Source: Deltaproteobacteria bacterium | Lineage (GTDB): Bacteria > Desulfobacterota > DSM-4660 > Desulfatiglandales > Desulfatiglandaceae | DNA: 64,000 nt | Direction of reading: 5' to 3' | NCBI GenBank assembly: GCA_022340265.1 | Contig: JAJDOH010000033.1 | Location: 26,630 to 90,629 of the forward strand | In this document: in pieces, positions 19,338 through 27,490 of the stretch | How positions within the stretch are numbered: the first letter of the stretch is position 1 | Layout: every line of letters starts with the position of its first letter | Notes under the pieces: model-generated | What the model was told of the DNA's origin: nothing | Seen by the model: only the letters and a program-made list of their open reading frames with translations | The model's database searches: none | Made by a program: the position numbers and the translations under genes

Positions 19338-20909
19338 CTATAGCTTAAAGCTTTCAACCATGCCCGCATACTTTTTCCTGAGTTTGGGCTTCTCGATTTT
19401 TCCCGTGGGATTTCTGGGCACTTCATCAAAAATGATTTTGCGGGGTCTCTTGTAACGGGGCAGACCTTCACAAAATTGCAGGGCTTCTTCCTCGCTCATG
19501 GAAACGCCCGGTTTAACTTTGAGTACGGCTGCCGCAATTTCCCCCAGGCGCTCGTCGGGGATGCCGATGACCGCCGCGTCCTGCAGTTTGGGATTATCCA
19601 TGAGGTACGCTTCAATCTCCACCGGAAAAATGTTTTCGCCGCCGGTGATGATCACATCCTTTTTGCGGTCCACCAGCCATATAAAACCATCCTCATCAAA
19701 ACGGGCCATATCACCGGTGAGCAACCATCCGTCAAAGAGGGTACTTTGCGTCGCTTCAGGGTTCTTGTAATACTCCTTCATGACGCAGGGCCCCTTTACC
19801 ATGAGTTCGCCCGGCTCCCCTTTGGGAACATCCTTCCGGTCTACATCAACGATTCGGCATTCCCAGTCAAAGCCGGGAACGCCGATGGCACCGACCTTAT
19901 GAAGGTTCTCCATGCCCAGATGGACGCACCCCGGCCCCGTGGTCTCACTCAACCCGTAATTGGTGTCATAGTCGTGGGACGGAAAAACCTTTTTCCAGTT
20001 CCTGATCAGACTGGGCGGAACCGGCTGTGCCCCGATGTGCATCAATCGCCATTGATCCAGTTTATAATCCTTCAAATCAACGTCACCGTTTTCAATGGCG
20101 ATGAGGATGTCTTGTGCCCAGGGTACCAGCAGCCAGACAATGCTGGCTGCTTCCTCGCTCACGGCTTCCAGAATCCAGGAAGGCTTGATCCCTTTTAAAA
20201 TGATGCCCCTCCCCCCCACGATGAAACTTCCGAACCAATGCATTTTGGCGCCGGTATGATAAAGGGGGGGGATGCAGAGAAATGTGTCTTCATGGGTCTG
20301 ATTGTGGTGCCGGTTTTCAACGATACAGGCTGCTTCGAGATTTCGATGGGTCAAAAGAATGGGTTTGGGGGTTCCCGTGGTGCCGGAGGTAAAATAAAGT
20401 GCCGCTTCATCCATCAGATTAATTTCCATGCCGGGATCAATGGCTGAACCGGTCTTAACAAAATCACCGAAGGATTCCGCGTGGGAAGGTCTCATTTCCT
20501 CAGGACCCACGAAAATGAAATCACGAACGGATTCCAGGTCTTCTTTGATGTCGTCCACGCGTTCGATAAACTCCTCACCGAAAAACATGGTTCCGGCTTC
20601 AGCAATCTCGGTGCAGTACCTGATGTCTTCTGCGGTAAACCGGAAATTCAGCGGCACCGCCCAGGCGCCTGTTCGGAGGATGCCGAAGTAGGTTGGGAGC
20701 CATTCCATGCAATTCATCATCAAATGAATGACCTTGTCCCCTGGTTTAACCCCTTTGGCAATCAAACCGTTGGCGATTCGATTGGCCGTTTCATCGAATT
20801 CCTTCCATGTCAAGGCCGACCGACTCCCCTTTTCAGGCGCTCGCTCAACAAGGGCAATCTCATCGCCGTACATGCGGGCGTTTCTTGCCAAAATATCTGT
20901 AATAACCAT
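19338..20909 (-). CDS. AMP-forming acyl-CoA synthetase (class I adenylate-forming enzyme)
   Basis: The 523-residue enzyme activates a carboxylic acid to its CoA ester through an acyl-adenylate. It shows the P-loop ALYFTSGTTGTPKPILLTHRN (about 165-185), YGLSETTG (about 307-314), TGDMARFDEDGFIWLVDRKKDVI with the hinge, and the C-terminal NPTGKIEKPKLRKKY with the catalytic Lys. It lies 46 bases upstream of iorA and is transcribed with it, which suggests an aryl acid such as phenylacetate or indoleacetate as substrate; a fatty acid cannot be ruled out. A strong promoter lies upstream at 20950-20979. Confidence 0.9.
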   Translation of the reverse strand: MVITDILARNARMYGDEIALVERAPEKGSRSALTWKEFDETANRIANGLIAKGVKPGDKVIHLMMNCMEWLPTYFGILRTGAWAVPLNFRFTAEDIRYCTEIAEAGTMFFGEEFIERVDDIKEDLESVRDFIFVGPEEMRPSHAESFGDFVKTGSAIDPGMEINLMDEAALYFTSGTTGTPKPILLTHRNLEAACIVENRHHNQTHEDTFLCIPPLYHTGAKMHWFGSFIVGGRGIILKGIKPSWILEAVSEEAASIVWLLVPWAQDILIAIENGDVDLKDYKLDQWRLMHIGAQPVPPSLIRNWKKVFPSHDYDTNYGLSETTGPGCVHLGMENLHKVGAIGVPGFDWECRIVDVDRKDVPKGEPGELMVKGPCVMKEYYKNPEATQSTLFDGWLLTGDMARFDEDGFIWLVDRKKDVIITGGENIFPVEIEAYLMDNPKLQDAAVIGIPDERLGEIAAAVLKVKPGVSMSEEEALQFCEGLPRYKRPRKIIFDEVPRNPTGKIEKPKLRKKYAGMVESFKL

Positions 20910-20949
20910 ATCTTGCCCCCCTTGAAAGCTATATTTTAGCTACATCGTG

Positions 20950-20979
20950 ACTATAAAGAAAGAAACCGGAGAGTGTCAA
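20950..20979 (-). promoter_or_regulatory. sigma70-type promoter of the acs-iorA-iorB operon
   Basis: On the minus strand TTGACA (20979-20974) and TATAGT (20955-20950) are 18 bases apart, about 40 bases before the ATG at 20909. Confidence 0.6.
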
Positions 20980-21088
20980 GAAAAAAGACCCGTTGGCCTC
21001 AATTTCGGTTGCCCTGTTCCATTTGGGAAATAATGCAGTTTAAAACAGAAAATGAGAAAAGCGGGCCGAAAACGATACCGGGGTGAAA

Positions 21089-21772
21089 TCAGATGCGGGC
21101 TTTGACCATGGGATAAAATGGAGAACTGGCGTAATCTTTGGCAAAAGTTTTTAGGATTTCGTTTGCTTTTTCGGGCTGGTTGTCAAGCCTGTAAATACGT
21201 TCCAGATTTAGCATGGCAGCCTCTCTGAAAGGGTTATCGGCGCTTTTTACGATGCCGTTTAGAATTTCGGCGGCTTTCTTCATTTCTCCTTTGGCTTCGT
21301 GGCAGGCAGCCAGGGCCAGAAGGTTCAGGGTTTCGTAAGCCTCGTTGTGGGCGACTTTCGGCGAAAACTCATCATAATAATCAACGGCATCATCGTACAT
21401 TCCGGTTACAAACTTTGCATGACCAACCTGGGGCAACGCCAGGCCCGCCGCTTTGCTCACGCTATAATCGCTGATAACCGCCTCGAAAAGCGCTTCAGAT
21501 TTCTCGACGCCTTCCTGATAATTTTCACTAGCCTGCGCCGTTTCGATCAGAGTATTATAGGCGGCATTATAAGCTTCCTGCCCCATTCTATTGGCATGTT
21601 TCATGTACCCCCAGATAGCGATGTATGCCACTGCGATAGCCGCCACGCCGATTCCGATCAACTTGACCTGACGCATGTGCTGGTTCAAAAAAAGTGCTGT
21701 TTTACCTGAAAGCGTCAGAAATTCGTCGGTGTTCTTCAACAACTCTTTCCGACTTAACTTTTTCTTTGCCAT
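21089..21772 (-). CDS. membrane-anchored TPR protein (YfgM-like)
   Basis: The 227-residue protein has a basic, Lys-rich N-terminus (MAKKKLSRKELLKN), one membrane helix (about 37-54, VKLIGIGVAAIAVAYIAIWGYM) and a periplasmic region of TPR-like helix pairs, such as VGHAKFVTGMYDDAVDYYDE and NLLALAACHEAKGEMKKAAEIL. Size and layout resemble YfgM, the ancillary SecYEG/chaperone factor, but sequence likeness is general and I do not assign it firmly. It stands alone, 127 bases before the acs promoter region and divergent from dedA. Confidence 0.7.
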   Translation of the reverse strand: MAKKKLSRKELLKNTDEFLTLSGKTALFLNQHMRQVKLIGIGVAAIAVAYIAIWGYMKHANRMGQEAYNAAYNTLIETAQASENYQEGVEKSEALFEAVISDYSVSKAAGLALPQVGHAKFVTGMYDDAVDYYDEFSPKVAHNEAYETLNLLALAACHEAKGEMKKAAEILNGIVKSADNPFREAAMLNLERIYRLDNQPEKANEILKTFAKDYASSPFYPMVKARI

Positions 21773-21933
21773 AATTGAAATGATCCTCCAAAATAGTGTG
21801 GAAAAAGCAATATCAAATCAGATAGAAACCGTCAACCAACATTATCGAAAAAGCAAAAAAACCGCGTAACGGATCGCTCAGATGTAACTTTTGGTTGAAA
21901 ATGGCCAATTGACGGCCCGAGTTGCCAACGACG

Positions 21934-21962
21934 TTGACATTCCACACGCGGTGAACATAGAA
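21934..21962 (+). promoter_or_regulatory. possible promoter for dedA
   Basis: TTGACA at 21934-21939 is followed after 17 bases by ATAGAA (21957-21962; CATAGA with a 16-base spacer is the alternative). The gene starts about 35-45 bases downstream. Confidence 0.4.
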
Positions 21963-22005
21963 TCCTTCGAAATCATCATCCCAGACATTTTATGTGAGGA
22001 CCCCG

Positions 22006-22647
22006 TTGCCATATCTGGACCGCTTATTAGGCCTTTTTGATACACTTCCGGACGCTTTGCTTTATTTTTTGCTGGGGTTGAGCGCGTTTGTGGAAAATAT
22101 CTTTCCACCCATTCCCGGTGATACCATCACGGCCTTTGGCGCATTTCTGGTCGGCACCAAAAGGCTCGGCTTCATGGCTGTTTATCTTTCCACTACCCTG
22201 GGGAGTTTGGCAGGGTTCATGTCTCTCTTTTGGGTCGGCAGTCTTCTGGGAAGAAAATTCTTTATCCAGAAAGACTACCGGTTTTTCAGCGCCGATAACA
22301 TCGTTAAGGCGGAAGAATGGTTCCGCAAATATGGCTATTTTTTGATCCTCTTAAACCGTTTTTTCCCGGGAATCCGTTCCATTATTTCACTGGCAGGCGG
22401 CATTTCCAAACTGGGCACTTTCAGGGTTGCGCTTCTGGCGCTGATCAGCGCCGGCGCCTGGAACCTCCTCTGGATTGCCATCGGCTATTCCCTTGGCAAC
22501 AACTGGGAAACGGTAAAAGAGAAAATGGGGCGCATCCTTTTTGGCTACAATATTTCATTTTTGGCTCTGGCGGCGGTTGTGGTGTTAATCTTTTTGCTGC
22601 GTATGATCAGGAAGAAGCGCCAGGCGCAAAAAAAGGCGTCAAAGTGA
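22006..22647 (+). CDS. DedA-family (SNARE-associated, VTT-domain) membrane protein
   Basis: The product has the DedA signature: ENIFPPIPGDTITAFGAFLVG near the start, then GRKFFIQKDYRFF and the re-entrant-loop motif NRFFPGIRSIISLAGG, and three to four later helices ending in a basic KKRQAQKKASK tail. DedA proteins are inner-membrane transporters linked to recycling of undecaprenyl phosphate or other lipids and to membrane-potential homeostasis. TTG at 22006 with GTGAGG six bases upstream is the likeliest start (213 residues), though GTG at 21994 is also in frame. The last nine bases overlap the end of the convergent cutA. Confidence 0.9.
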   Translation: MPYLDRLLGLFDTLPDALLYFLLGLSAFVENIFPPIPGDTITAFGAFLVGTKRLGFMAVYLSTTLGSLAGFMSLFWVGSLLGRKFFIQKDYRFFSADNIVKAEEWFRKYGYFLILLNRFFPGIRSIISLAGGISKLGTFRVALLALISAGAWNLLWIAIGYSLGNNWETVKEKMGRILFGYNISFLALAAVVVLIFLLRMIRKKRQAQKKASK

Positions 22648-22971
22648 AGCATTTCCCGGTTGCGTCACCGCTTCGATCCACTCTAAAAAGGGAAGATGAC
22701 CTTTTTCGACGGCAATGGCGATCACACAGGGGCAAACATAGCTGTGCATGGCGGTAACGCGATCCTTCAGGCTCTCAAACAGAGCTGATGTTGTTTTGGC
22801 CAAAATGACCACTTCCCGTTCATCCTGTATCTCCCCTTCCCACCAGTACAGTGAGCGAATGGAAGGGATCATATTGACCGATGCGGCCAGCTTCTCCGAG
22901 ACCAGAGCCCTTCCAATGTCCAGTGCCTCTTTTTCGCTTGAAGCCGTGATATAGACCAGAATTGCGTTCAT
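22639..22971 (-). CDS. cutA: divalent-cation tolerance protein CutA1
   Basis: CutA1 is a small trimeric protein of the ferredoxin-like fold, linked to copper tolerance. ATG at 22971 is chosen because GGGAGAAG lies seven bases upstream; an in-frame ATG at 22986 would extend it by five residues. The 110-residue sequence has the family hallmarks: ILVYITASSEKEALDIGRALV, LAASVNMIPSIRSLYWWEGEIQDEREVVILAKT and a C-terminal YVCPCVIAIAVEKG. The length is normal. It is transcribed away from fchA-folD, and the shared intergenic region holds twin TTGTCAAGG boxes. Confidence 0.93.
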   Translation of the reverse strand: MNAILVYITASSEKEALDIGRALVSEKLAASVNMIPSIRSLYWWEGEIQDEREVVILAKTTSALFESLKDRVTAMHSYVCPCVIAIAVEKGHLPFLEWIEAVTQPGNASL

Positions 22972-22990
22972 GATTTCTTCTCCCATTTTC

Positions 22991-23043
22991 CCTTGACAAA
23001 TAATTATACGACATGTAAGGACCTTGACAAGTAATCATTATAC
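22991..23043. promoter_or_regulatory. twin direct repeat between cutA and fchA, overlapping promoter-like boxes
   Basis: CCTTGACAAATAATTATAC (22991-23009) is repeated with three extra bases as CCTTGACAAGTAATCATTATAC (23022-23043), offset by 31 bases. On the minus strand TTGTCA and TATAAT, 16 bases apart, make a good promoter for cutA. Read on the plus strand each copy also begins with TTGACA. The regular arrangement suggests twin binding sites for a regulator, or a duplicated promoter. Confidence 0.5.
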
Positions 23044-23124
23044 AACTGCTTATCTTTACTCAGCTATGTATTGTCATGACCCTAATCCGTAACAATCCAA
23101 ATTATCTAAAGGGAGGAGTAGAAT

Positions 23125-23757
23125 ATGTCTATGTTGGATAAAACTTGTAAGGATTTTATCGAGGTGTTGGCATCAAAGGCCCCTGTTCCCGGCGGCGGCG
23201 GTGCAGCAGCCATGGGTGGCGCAATCGGCATGGCGCTTTCCAATATGGTGGGGAATCTCACCGTTGGAAAAAAGAAATATGCCGATGTGGAAGGAGAGGT
23301 AAAGGAACTGATTGCCGAGGGTGACAAAATAATCGCCGAGTTGGAAGCGCTTGTGGACAAAGATGCCGAGGTGTTCGAGCCCTTGTCCAAGGCGTATGGG
23401 TTGCCCAAGAACACACCTGAGGAAGCAAAATACAAAGCAGAAACCATGGAAAACTGCTGCAAAGTCGCCTGTTCCGTCCCAATGGAGATTATGCGCAAAG
23501 CCTACGAAGGGATCAAAGTCCATAACCGGATGGGACAGATTGGAACCATGATTGCCATATCCGATGTGGGCTGCGGCGTTGTTTTCTTGAAATCCGCTCT
23601 CATTGCGGGAAAACTGAATGTGATCATCAACCTGAACGCCATAAAAGACAGCAACTTCATAGCGCAAACCAAAGAGGAAATGGAAACATTGCTGAAAGAA
23701 GGCAGCAAACTTGCCGATGAAACACTTGATCTTGTGGTTTCCAAGTTAACCAAATAA
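23125..23757 (+). CDS. fchA: methenyl-tetrahydrofolate cyclohydrolase, FchA/FtcD-C family
   Basis: The 210-residue protein is the all-helical cyclodeaminase/cyclohydrolase fold found at the C-terminus of FtcD and alone as FchA. It has KAPVPGGGGAAAMGGAIGMALSNMV (about 18-42), which includes the folate-binding glycine-rich turn, VGKKKY, and a late SDVGCGVVFLKSALIAGKLNVIINL. FchA interconverts methenyl- and formyl-tetrahydrofolate. The start has a strong GGGAGGAG site. It is followed after 12 bases by a FolD homologue on the same strand; that homologue lacks cyclohydrolase residues, so FchA probably supplies this step for C1 metabolism. Confidence 0.93.
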   Translation: MSMLDKTCKDFIEVLASKAPVPGGGGAAAMGGAIGMALSNMVGNLTVGKKKYADVEGEVKELIAEGDKIIAELEALVDKDAEVFEPLSKAYGLPKNTPEEAKYKAETMENCCKVACSVPMEIMRKAYEGIKVHNRMGQIGTMIAISDVGCGVVFLKSALIAGKLNVIINLNAIKDSNFIAQTKEEMETLLKEGSKLADETLDLVVSKLTK

Positions 23758-23769
23758 GGAGGTTTATTG

Positions 23770-24627
23770 ATGGCAGAGAGACTTACGGGTAAGCCCGTCG
23801 CGGATGCGATGAAAGAGGAACTTACCAAAAAGGTTGAGGCCCTGAAAAGCCGCGGCATTGTTCCAAAGCTCGGGATTGTACGGGTCGGTGCCCGTCCCGA
23901 TGATCTGTTCTATGAGGGTGGCGCAAAAAAAACTTGCAGCGCCGTGGGCATGGAAAGTGAAGTGTTTGAATATCCCGAGGACATTGATCAGGCAGCATTT
24001 GAGAAAGCCATTACGGATATTGGTGCCAAAAAGGATGTCAACGGTATCCTTATGTTTTCTCCCCTGCCCAAACATTTGGATGAACGAAAGATAAGGTCCC
24101 TGATACCCGTGGAAAAGGATGTTGACTGTTTGAGTCTGGGTGGCGCGGCAAAGGTATTCACAGACGATCCCACAGGTTTTCCACCCTGTACCCCCACGGC
24201 ATGCATGGATATGATCCATCATTATGATATCCCCGTCAAGGGAAAGAAATGTGTGGTCGTCGGGCGTTCCCTTGTGGTGGGTAAACCGCTTGCCATGCTG
24301 CTCTTGAGGGAACACGGCACCGTAACCATCTGTCATTCAAGGACGGAAAACCTGCCTGGGGTATGTCAGGACGCCGAGATCCTTATTGCGGCCGTTGGCC
24401 GTGCAAAGATGATCAACGCCGACTATGTTAAGGCGGGGCAGATTGTGATTGACGTGGGGATCAACGCGGATCCGGATAACCCCGGCAAATACTGTGGTGA
24501 TGTGGACTATGCGCAAGTGGAGCCCATCGTGGCACGCATTTCTCCTGTTCCCGCGGGCGTTGGTTCGGTAACGACATCGGTACTTTGCAAGCAGACGATT
24601 ATGGCATGTGAAATGCAGAATGCATAA
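23770..24627 (+). CDS. folD: FolD-family methylene-tetrahydrofolate dehydrogenase, cyclohydrolase residues lost
   Basis: The 285-residue protein has the full FolD fold: the N-terminal [73 protein letters not shown] and the NADP-binding half ending [14 protein letters not shown]. Two catalytic residues differ from the family. The Lys of the YxxxK motif (E. coli Lys54) is Ala here (Y48-E-G-G-A52-K-K), and the Gln of VQLPLP (E. coli Gln98) is Phe96. The later Asp (DVD) is kept. Known mutants of the Lys lose cyclohydrolase but not all dehydrogenase activity, so this is probably dehydrogenase only. ATG 23770 has AAGGAGG upstream and is preferred over TTG 23767. It shares an operon with fchA. Confidence 0.92.
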   Translation: MAERLTGKPVADAMKEELTKKVEALKSRGIVPKLGIVRVGARPDDLFYEGGAKKTCSAVGMESEVFEYPEDIDQAAFEKAITDIGAKKDVNGILMFSPLPKHLDERKIRSLIPVEKDVDCLSLGGAAKVFTDDPTGFPPCTPTACMDMIHHYDIPVKGKKCVVVGRSLVVGKPLAMLLLREHGTVTICHSRTENLPGVCQDAEILIAAVGRAKMINADYVKAGQIVIDVGINADPDNPGKYCGDVDYAQVEPIVARISPVPAGVGSVTTSVLCKQTIMACEMQNA

Positions 24628-24662
24628 ATTCCCCGAAAAGGGAATCATCCGGAAAAAATAAA

Positions 24663-24707
24663 AGGGGGGAGTCAGCCGTAAAAGCCGATTCCCCCCTCAT
24701 TTTTTTG
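24663..24707. terminator. intrinsic terminator after folD
   Basis: A G-rich arm (GGGGGGAGTC near 24664-24673) pairs with GATTCCCCCC (24687-24696), followed by a T run at 24700-24706. An A run on the other side may let it serve the convergent small gene as well. Confidence 0.85.
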
Positions 24708-24723
24708 TCCTGAGGACAGCGTT

Positions 24724-24915
24724 CTAATGATGGTGGGCGCTTGGTTCCGATGAGGAAAATTTTCCGGCAATCACCGAACCGCTGAAAAGGCCTACCATGA
24801 CGATCACTGCAATTACCGACAACCACGAATGGGACATGTTCCAGGCAAGCCCGCCCAATACAAAAGCTGGAATCATTGACACGATTCCGATACCGATTTT
24901 CCTCCAAAGGTTCAT
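24724..24915 (-). CDS. small two-helix membrane protein, His-rich C-terminus
   Basis: ATG at 24915 begins a 63-residue protein with two membrane helices (about 10-28 and 34-54) and the tail SSSEPSAHHH. The short basic start MNLWRKIGIGIVS fits an inner-membrane protein. The three terminal histidines could bind metal, but no family is recognised. It is convergent with folD and shares its terminator. Confidence 0.55.
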   Translation of the reverse strand: MNLWRKIGIGIVSMIPAFVLGGLAWNMSHSWLSVIAVIVMVGLFSGSVIAGKFSSSEPSAHHH

Positions 24916-24995
24916 TTGAGGCCTCCCGTCATACACAATTTTTGAAATTCCAGGGTAGCAAACGCATGTTCTGCCCGATTTTACCCTTCAACCGA

Positions 24996-25034
24996 TTGAC
25001 CGCATATTATAAAAAAAGGTTTTATGCGGGTCAA
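24996..25034. repeat. imperfect inverted repeat upstream of tRNA-Pro
   Basis: TTGACCGCATA (24996-25006) faces TATGCGGGTCAA (25023-25034), with one extra G, around an A/T-rich loop of 16 bases. It could be a terminator for an antisense transcript or an operator; no T run follows. Confidence 0.45.
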
Positions 25035-25057
25035 GGGATTATAACAGAAATATTTTC

Positions 25058-25086
25058 TTGATTTTACGATTTTGAGTGACTAGATT
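25058..25086 (+). promoter_or_regulatory. likely promoter of tRNA-Pro
   Basis: TTGATT (25058-25063) and TAGATT (25081-25086) are 17 bases apart; the tRNA begins 28 bases after the -10 box. Confidence 0.5.
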
Positions 25087-25114
25087 CCTTATTTGTCCCA
25101 CCCAATACACCTAA

Positions 25115-25191
<77 letters not shown>

Positions 25192-25442
25192 CAAAACCTA
25201 TATAAATTCAAGCATTTAGTTTAAACTCAAAAAACGCTGATTTTCTCCAAAATCGAAAAAATATACCAAACATATACCTAAGTCCCATTTTTTCAGAAAA
25301 AACACGCCCAAAATCACCCCTTTTCATACCCCTTTCCTGGCAGATATAATCAGTTAAAACTCAGTTTAGCAAAGGATTTTTGTTCGTATTTGATTCACGG
25401 CGGATTCCAGTTGGAATCGTAACAGGTACCGGGGTAAATCAA
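25192..25442. other. AT-rich spacer after tRNA-Pro, no gene seen
   Basis: This stretch is rich in A runs and near-repeats such as ATATACCAAACATATACC. It has no convincing reading frame and no integrase. Sequence of this kind is common beside tRNA-borne attachment sites, but I find no direct repeat of the tRNA-Pro 3' end within the window. Confidence 0.5.
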
Positions 25443-25772
25443 GTGATTGTAACCAACATTTCTGACGCAAAGGCCCAATTATCCTCGCTCATTGAGAAAG
25501 CTGTGGCTGGACAGGAAGTGATAATCGGCAAAGCGGGACGGCCTGTCGTAAAGCTGGTCAAGTACGAAGCCGATGAGAAACCGCGCAGCCCCGGCGCCCT
25601 CAGAGGAAAGATAGCGATCGCCGATGATTTTGACGACCTGCCGGAAGATGTTTTTGTACTGTGTTTAACAAGGAAGCAGGCATGGCAAGAGAGACAATCA
25701 GACATACCCGCCTTACTATTACACAACAGCCAGCTTGCAGCCGAGGGCTTTCGTCACTTTGTAGACGGTTGA
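25443..25772 (+). CDS. Phd/YefM-family antitoxin, altered C-terminus, no toxin partner
   Basis: From GTG at 25443 (CCGGGG upstream) the product begins VIVTNISDAKAQLSSLIEKA and continues VAGQEVIIGKAGRPVVKLV and GALRGKIAIADDFDDLPEDV. This is the Phd/YefM-type DNA-binding antitoxin usually paired with a VapC-type PIN toxin. Normally the protein ends a few residues after LPEDV; here the frame runs on for about 40 residues of unlike composition (FVLCLTRKQAWQERQ...), which points to a frameshift or deletion at the end. No PIN-domain toxin follows; a remnant of another antitoxin lies on the opposite strand. Confidence 0.65.
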   Translation: MIVTNISDAKAQLSSLIEKAVAGQEVIIGKAGRPVVKLVKYEADEKPRSPGALRGKIAIADDFDDLPEDVFVLCLTRKQAWQERQSDIPALLLHNSQLAAEGFRHFVDG

Positions 25773-25844
25773 GAATCTCGGGTTGCTGTTTTCAAACCTG
25801 GCAAGCCTGGCCACGATCTTCACTTTTAACGTCCGGTCTTTCAC
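25719..25844 (-). pseudogene. remnant of an XRE/HigA-type antitoxin (C-terminal part)
   Basis: From GTG at 25844 the minus strand encodes about 41 residues ending RLARFENSNPRFSTVYKVTKALGCKLAVV and a stop. This resembles the last two helices of the XRE-type fold in HigA-like antitoxins (pattern LARFE...NPR.STVYK..KALG). The N-terminal DNA-reading helices are not visible upstream, so I take it as a fragment. It overlaps the odd tail of the Phd-type frame, which supports the view that this spot is rearranged. Confidence 0.5.
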
Positions 25845-25960
25845 GCCTGCGACAGAGACAAAAGGAACGTTGCAAAAAAAAGAGAGCCGGATATCCCACC
25901 GACCACCCCTATCAACCGTTCACTCACAAAGGGAAGGCTGATTGAAGGTGTTTATCCATG

Positions 25961-27061
25961 TTATGGGGTGATAAAGCTTTCAAGGATCGCATCCCAGGTA
26001 GCCGAAGCGCCCGAAGGGGGGCTAGCCTTGGTAAACGAAAAGCCAAATACCTGTCGCCCGGACTCTGGGTCGGCAATTCGTTGAATGCTCACCCATCCGT
26101 TGCTGGAGCCGGACACATTAATGACATTTACGACTTTATCAAGGCGGATCGTGCTGTCGACTAGCATCGATCCGGATTCATTAAACTGCTGGTAGCCGTA
26201 TAAGGAAGGACAGGCCCGTGTATCACAATAAATGGACGGCCCCCCCAGGTACTTGGGATCCCAGAGAAAAAGAATGATTCTCGTTTCGGCGTTAAGCGCT
26301 GGATTTAGGAAAACCCTGGAATCAACCTGCCAGATTTCCGTCAGCGGCCAACAGGTTGGGCCTATTGGGGCGGTTGCTGATAAAGGCGCAGCGGAATAAT
26401 AGATCAACTCTTCAGTGCAGAGTCTCGCGGTGGAATCAATCCGTTCCCGGCCGTCTCCGGAACCGGACCCGTAAAAGTCATAGAGTGCACTGTCGACCCC
26501 GGGGGTTACAAGGTTTAATGGAATCATGTCCATGCTGTTGGAGGATCCCTGGGCCAGCCGCACGTAGTAAATAAAACCTTCCAGAATGTCGCTCCCTCCG
26601 ATCGAGGCAAACGGATAACCGCTCTCTGTCGGATTTTGAGTGGTATCAGCGGTCACCACATCAATGGTGACAAATCCGCGGTAGAAATTGCCGTCTGTGA
26701 GTGCACTTTTTACGGCCGAAGAAGCACTTTCAATGAGCGCCCTCATGGAAACCGACCATGTCTCCGCACTTTCCAATACTTCGTTACCATACAGTTCCAG
26801 GGCGTTTCCGTAATTATCCCATACATGATAGTGGATTCGGTGCGAATCATCTGGCGGATCGTCCATCGGAGCAACGAGGTTCACAATGTTGTTTACCGTC
26901 AAAAGGGTGTCGATAGGATATTCCCCTGAATTGATCCCAACTTCAAAAAAAGGAACGATCAGACTTGCAGCAGGTACTTTATCCGTCGCCCCCGGAATCC
27001 CGGCAATTGCCGTACCCGCCACCGCGAAAATCAACAAAAAAGCCAAGAGAGTGTTTTTCAT
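25961..27061 (-). CDS. secreted protein of unknown function
   Basis: ATG at 27061 has AGGAGG nine bases upstream and opens a 366-residue protein with a clear signal peptide (MKNTLLAFLLIFAVAGTAIA, cleavage near AIAG). The mature part begins IPGATDKVPAASLIVPFFEVGI and is rich in Ser, Asp and Tyr, with four cysteines, CTEELIY, CWPLTE, and IYCDTRACPSLYG, that could form two disulfides. It ends FGFSFTKASPPSGASATWD. No catalytic motif is seen. I do not recognise the family; the strong secretion signal suggests an envelope or extracellular role. Confidence 0.6.
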   Translation of the reverse strand: MKNTLLAFLLIFAVAGTAIAGIPGATDKVPAASLIVPFFEVGINSGEYPIDTLLTVNNIVNLVAPMDDPPDDSHRIHYHVWDNYGNALELYGNEVLESAETWSVSMRALIESASSAVKSALTDGNFYRGFVTIDVVTADTTQNPTESGYPFASIGGSDILEGFIYYVRLAQGSSNSMDMIPLNLVTPGVDSALYDFYGSGSGDGRERIDSTARLCTEELIYYSAAPLSATAPIGPTCWPLTEIWQVDSRVFLNPALNAETRIILFLWDPKYLGGPSIYCDTRACPSLYGYQQFNESGSMLVDSTIRLDKVVNVINVSGSSNGWVSIQRIADPESGRQVFGFSFTKASPPSGASATWDAILESFITP

Positions 27062-27490
27062 AATATTCTTCCTCCTATTCATTTAAAAGTTGACCGACCG
27101 CTGATGCCAAATTCTACATGATTTTATACTAAAAGATGACTCTGGGAAAGGCAACTGGTTTCCAGGAAAGAGATCTGAGATGCCAATAAGATTTAGAAAA
27201 GACTTCTTTGGTACCTTTTTCAGACGACAGCATGTCTAAATAATTGAAAGAAAGAATATCAGCAACATCTTTCTTCATGCTGAACTGGAAATATGGGCGT
27301 CAAGCTACAGCTTTTTCAAGCTTCCGAGTTCCGGGCTCAACGATCAATAACGGTCGAAACACGACGTATCCCGGATCGTGACCTCAAGGACACGAGTTCC
27401 CGCGATAACCGTTACGAGGCCGAATGATGCCGCTGCGAACGCCAAGACCCTTTGAGTGATTCTCACATAAGGGAGCCCCTCTCTTACGAA
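27062..27490. other. 429-base gap with no gene
   Basis: No reading frame here looks like protein. It holds the ribosome site of the secreted-protein gene and an AT-rich box, TAGTATAAAATC (about 27120-27131 on the minus strand), that could be its -10 region. A weak hairpin TAAGGGAG/CTCTCTTA (27467-27485) may end the cytochrome gene. Confidence 0.45.
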
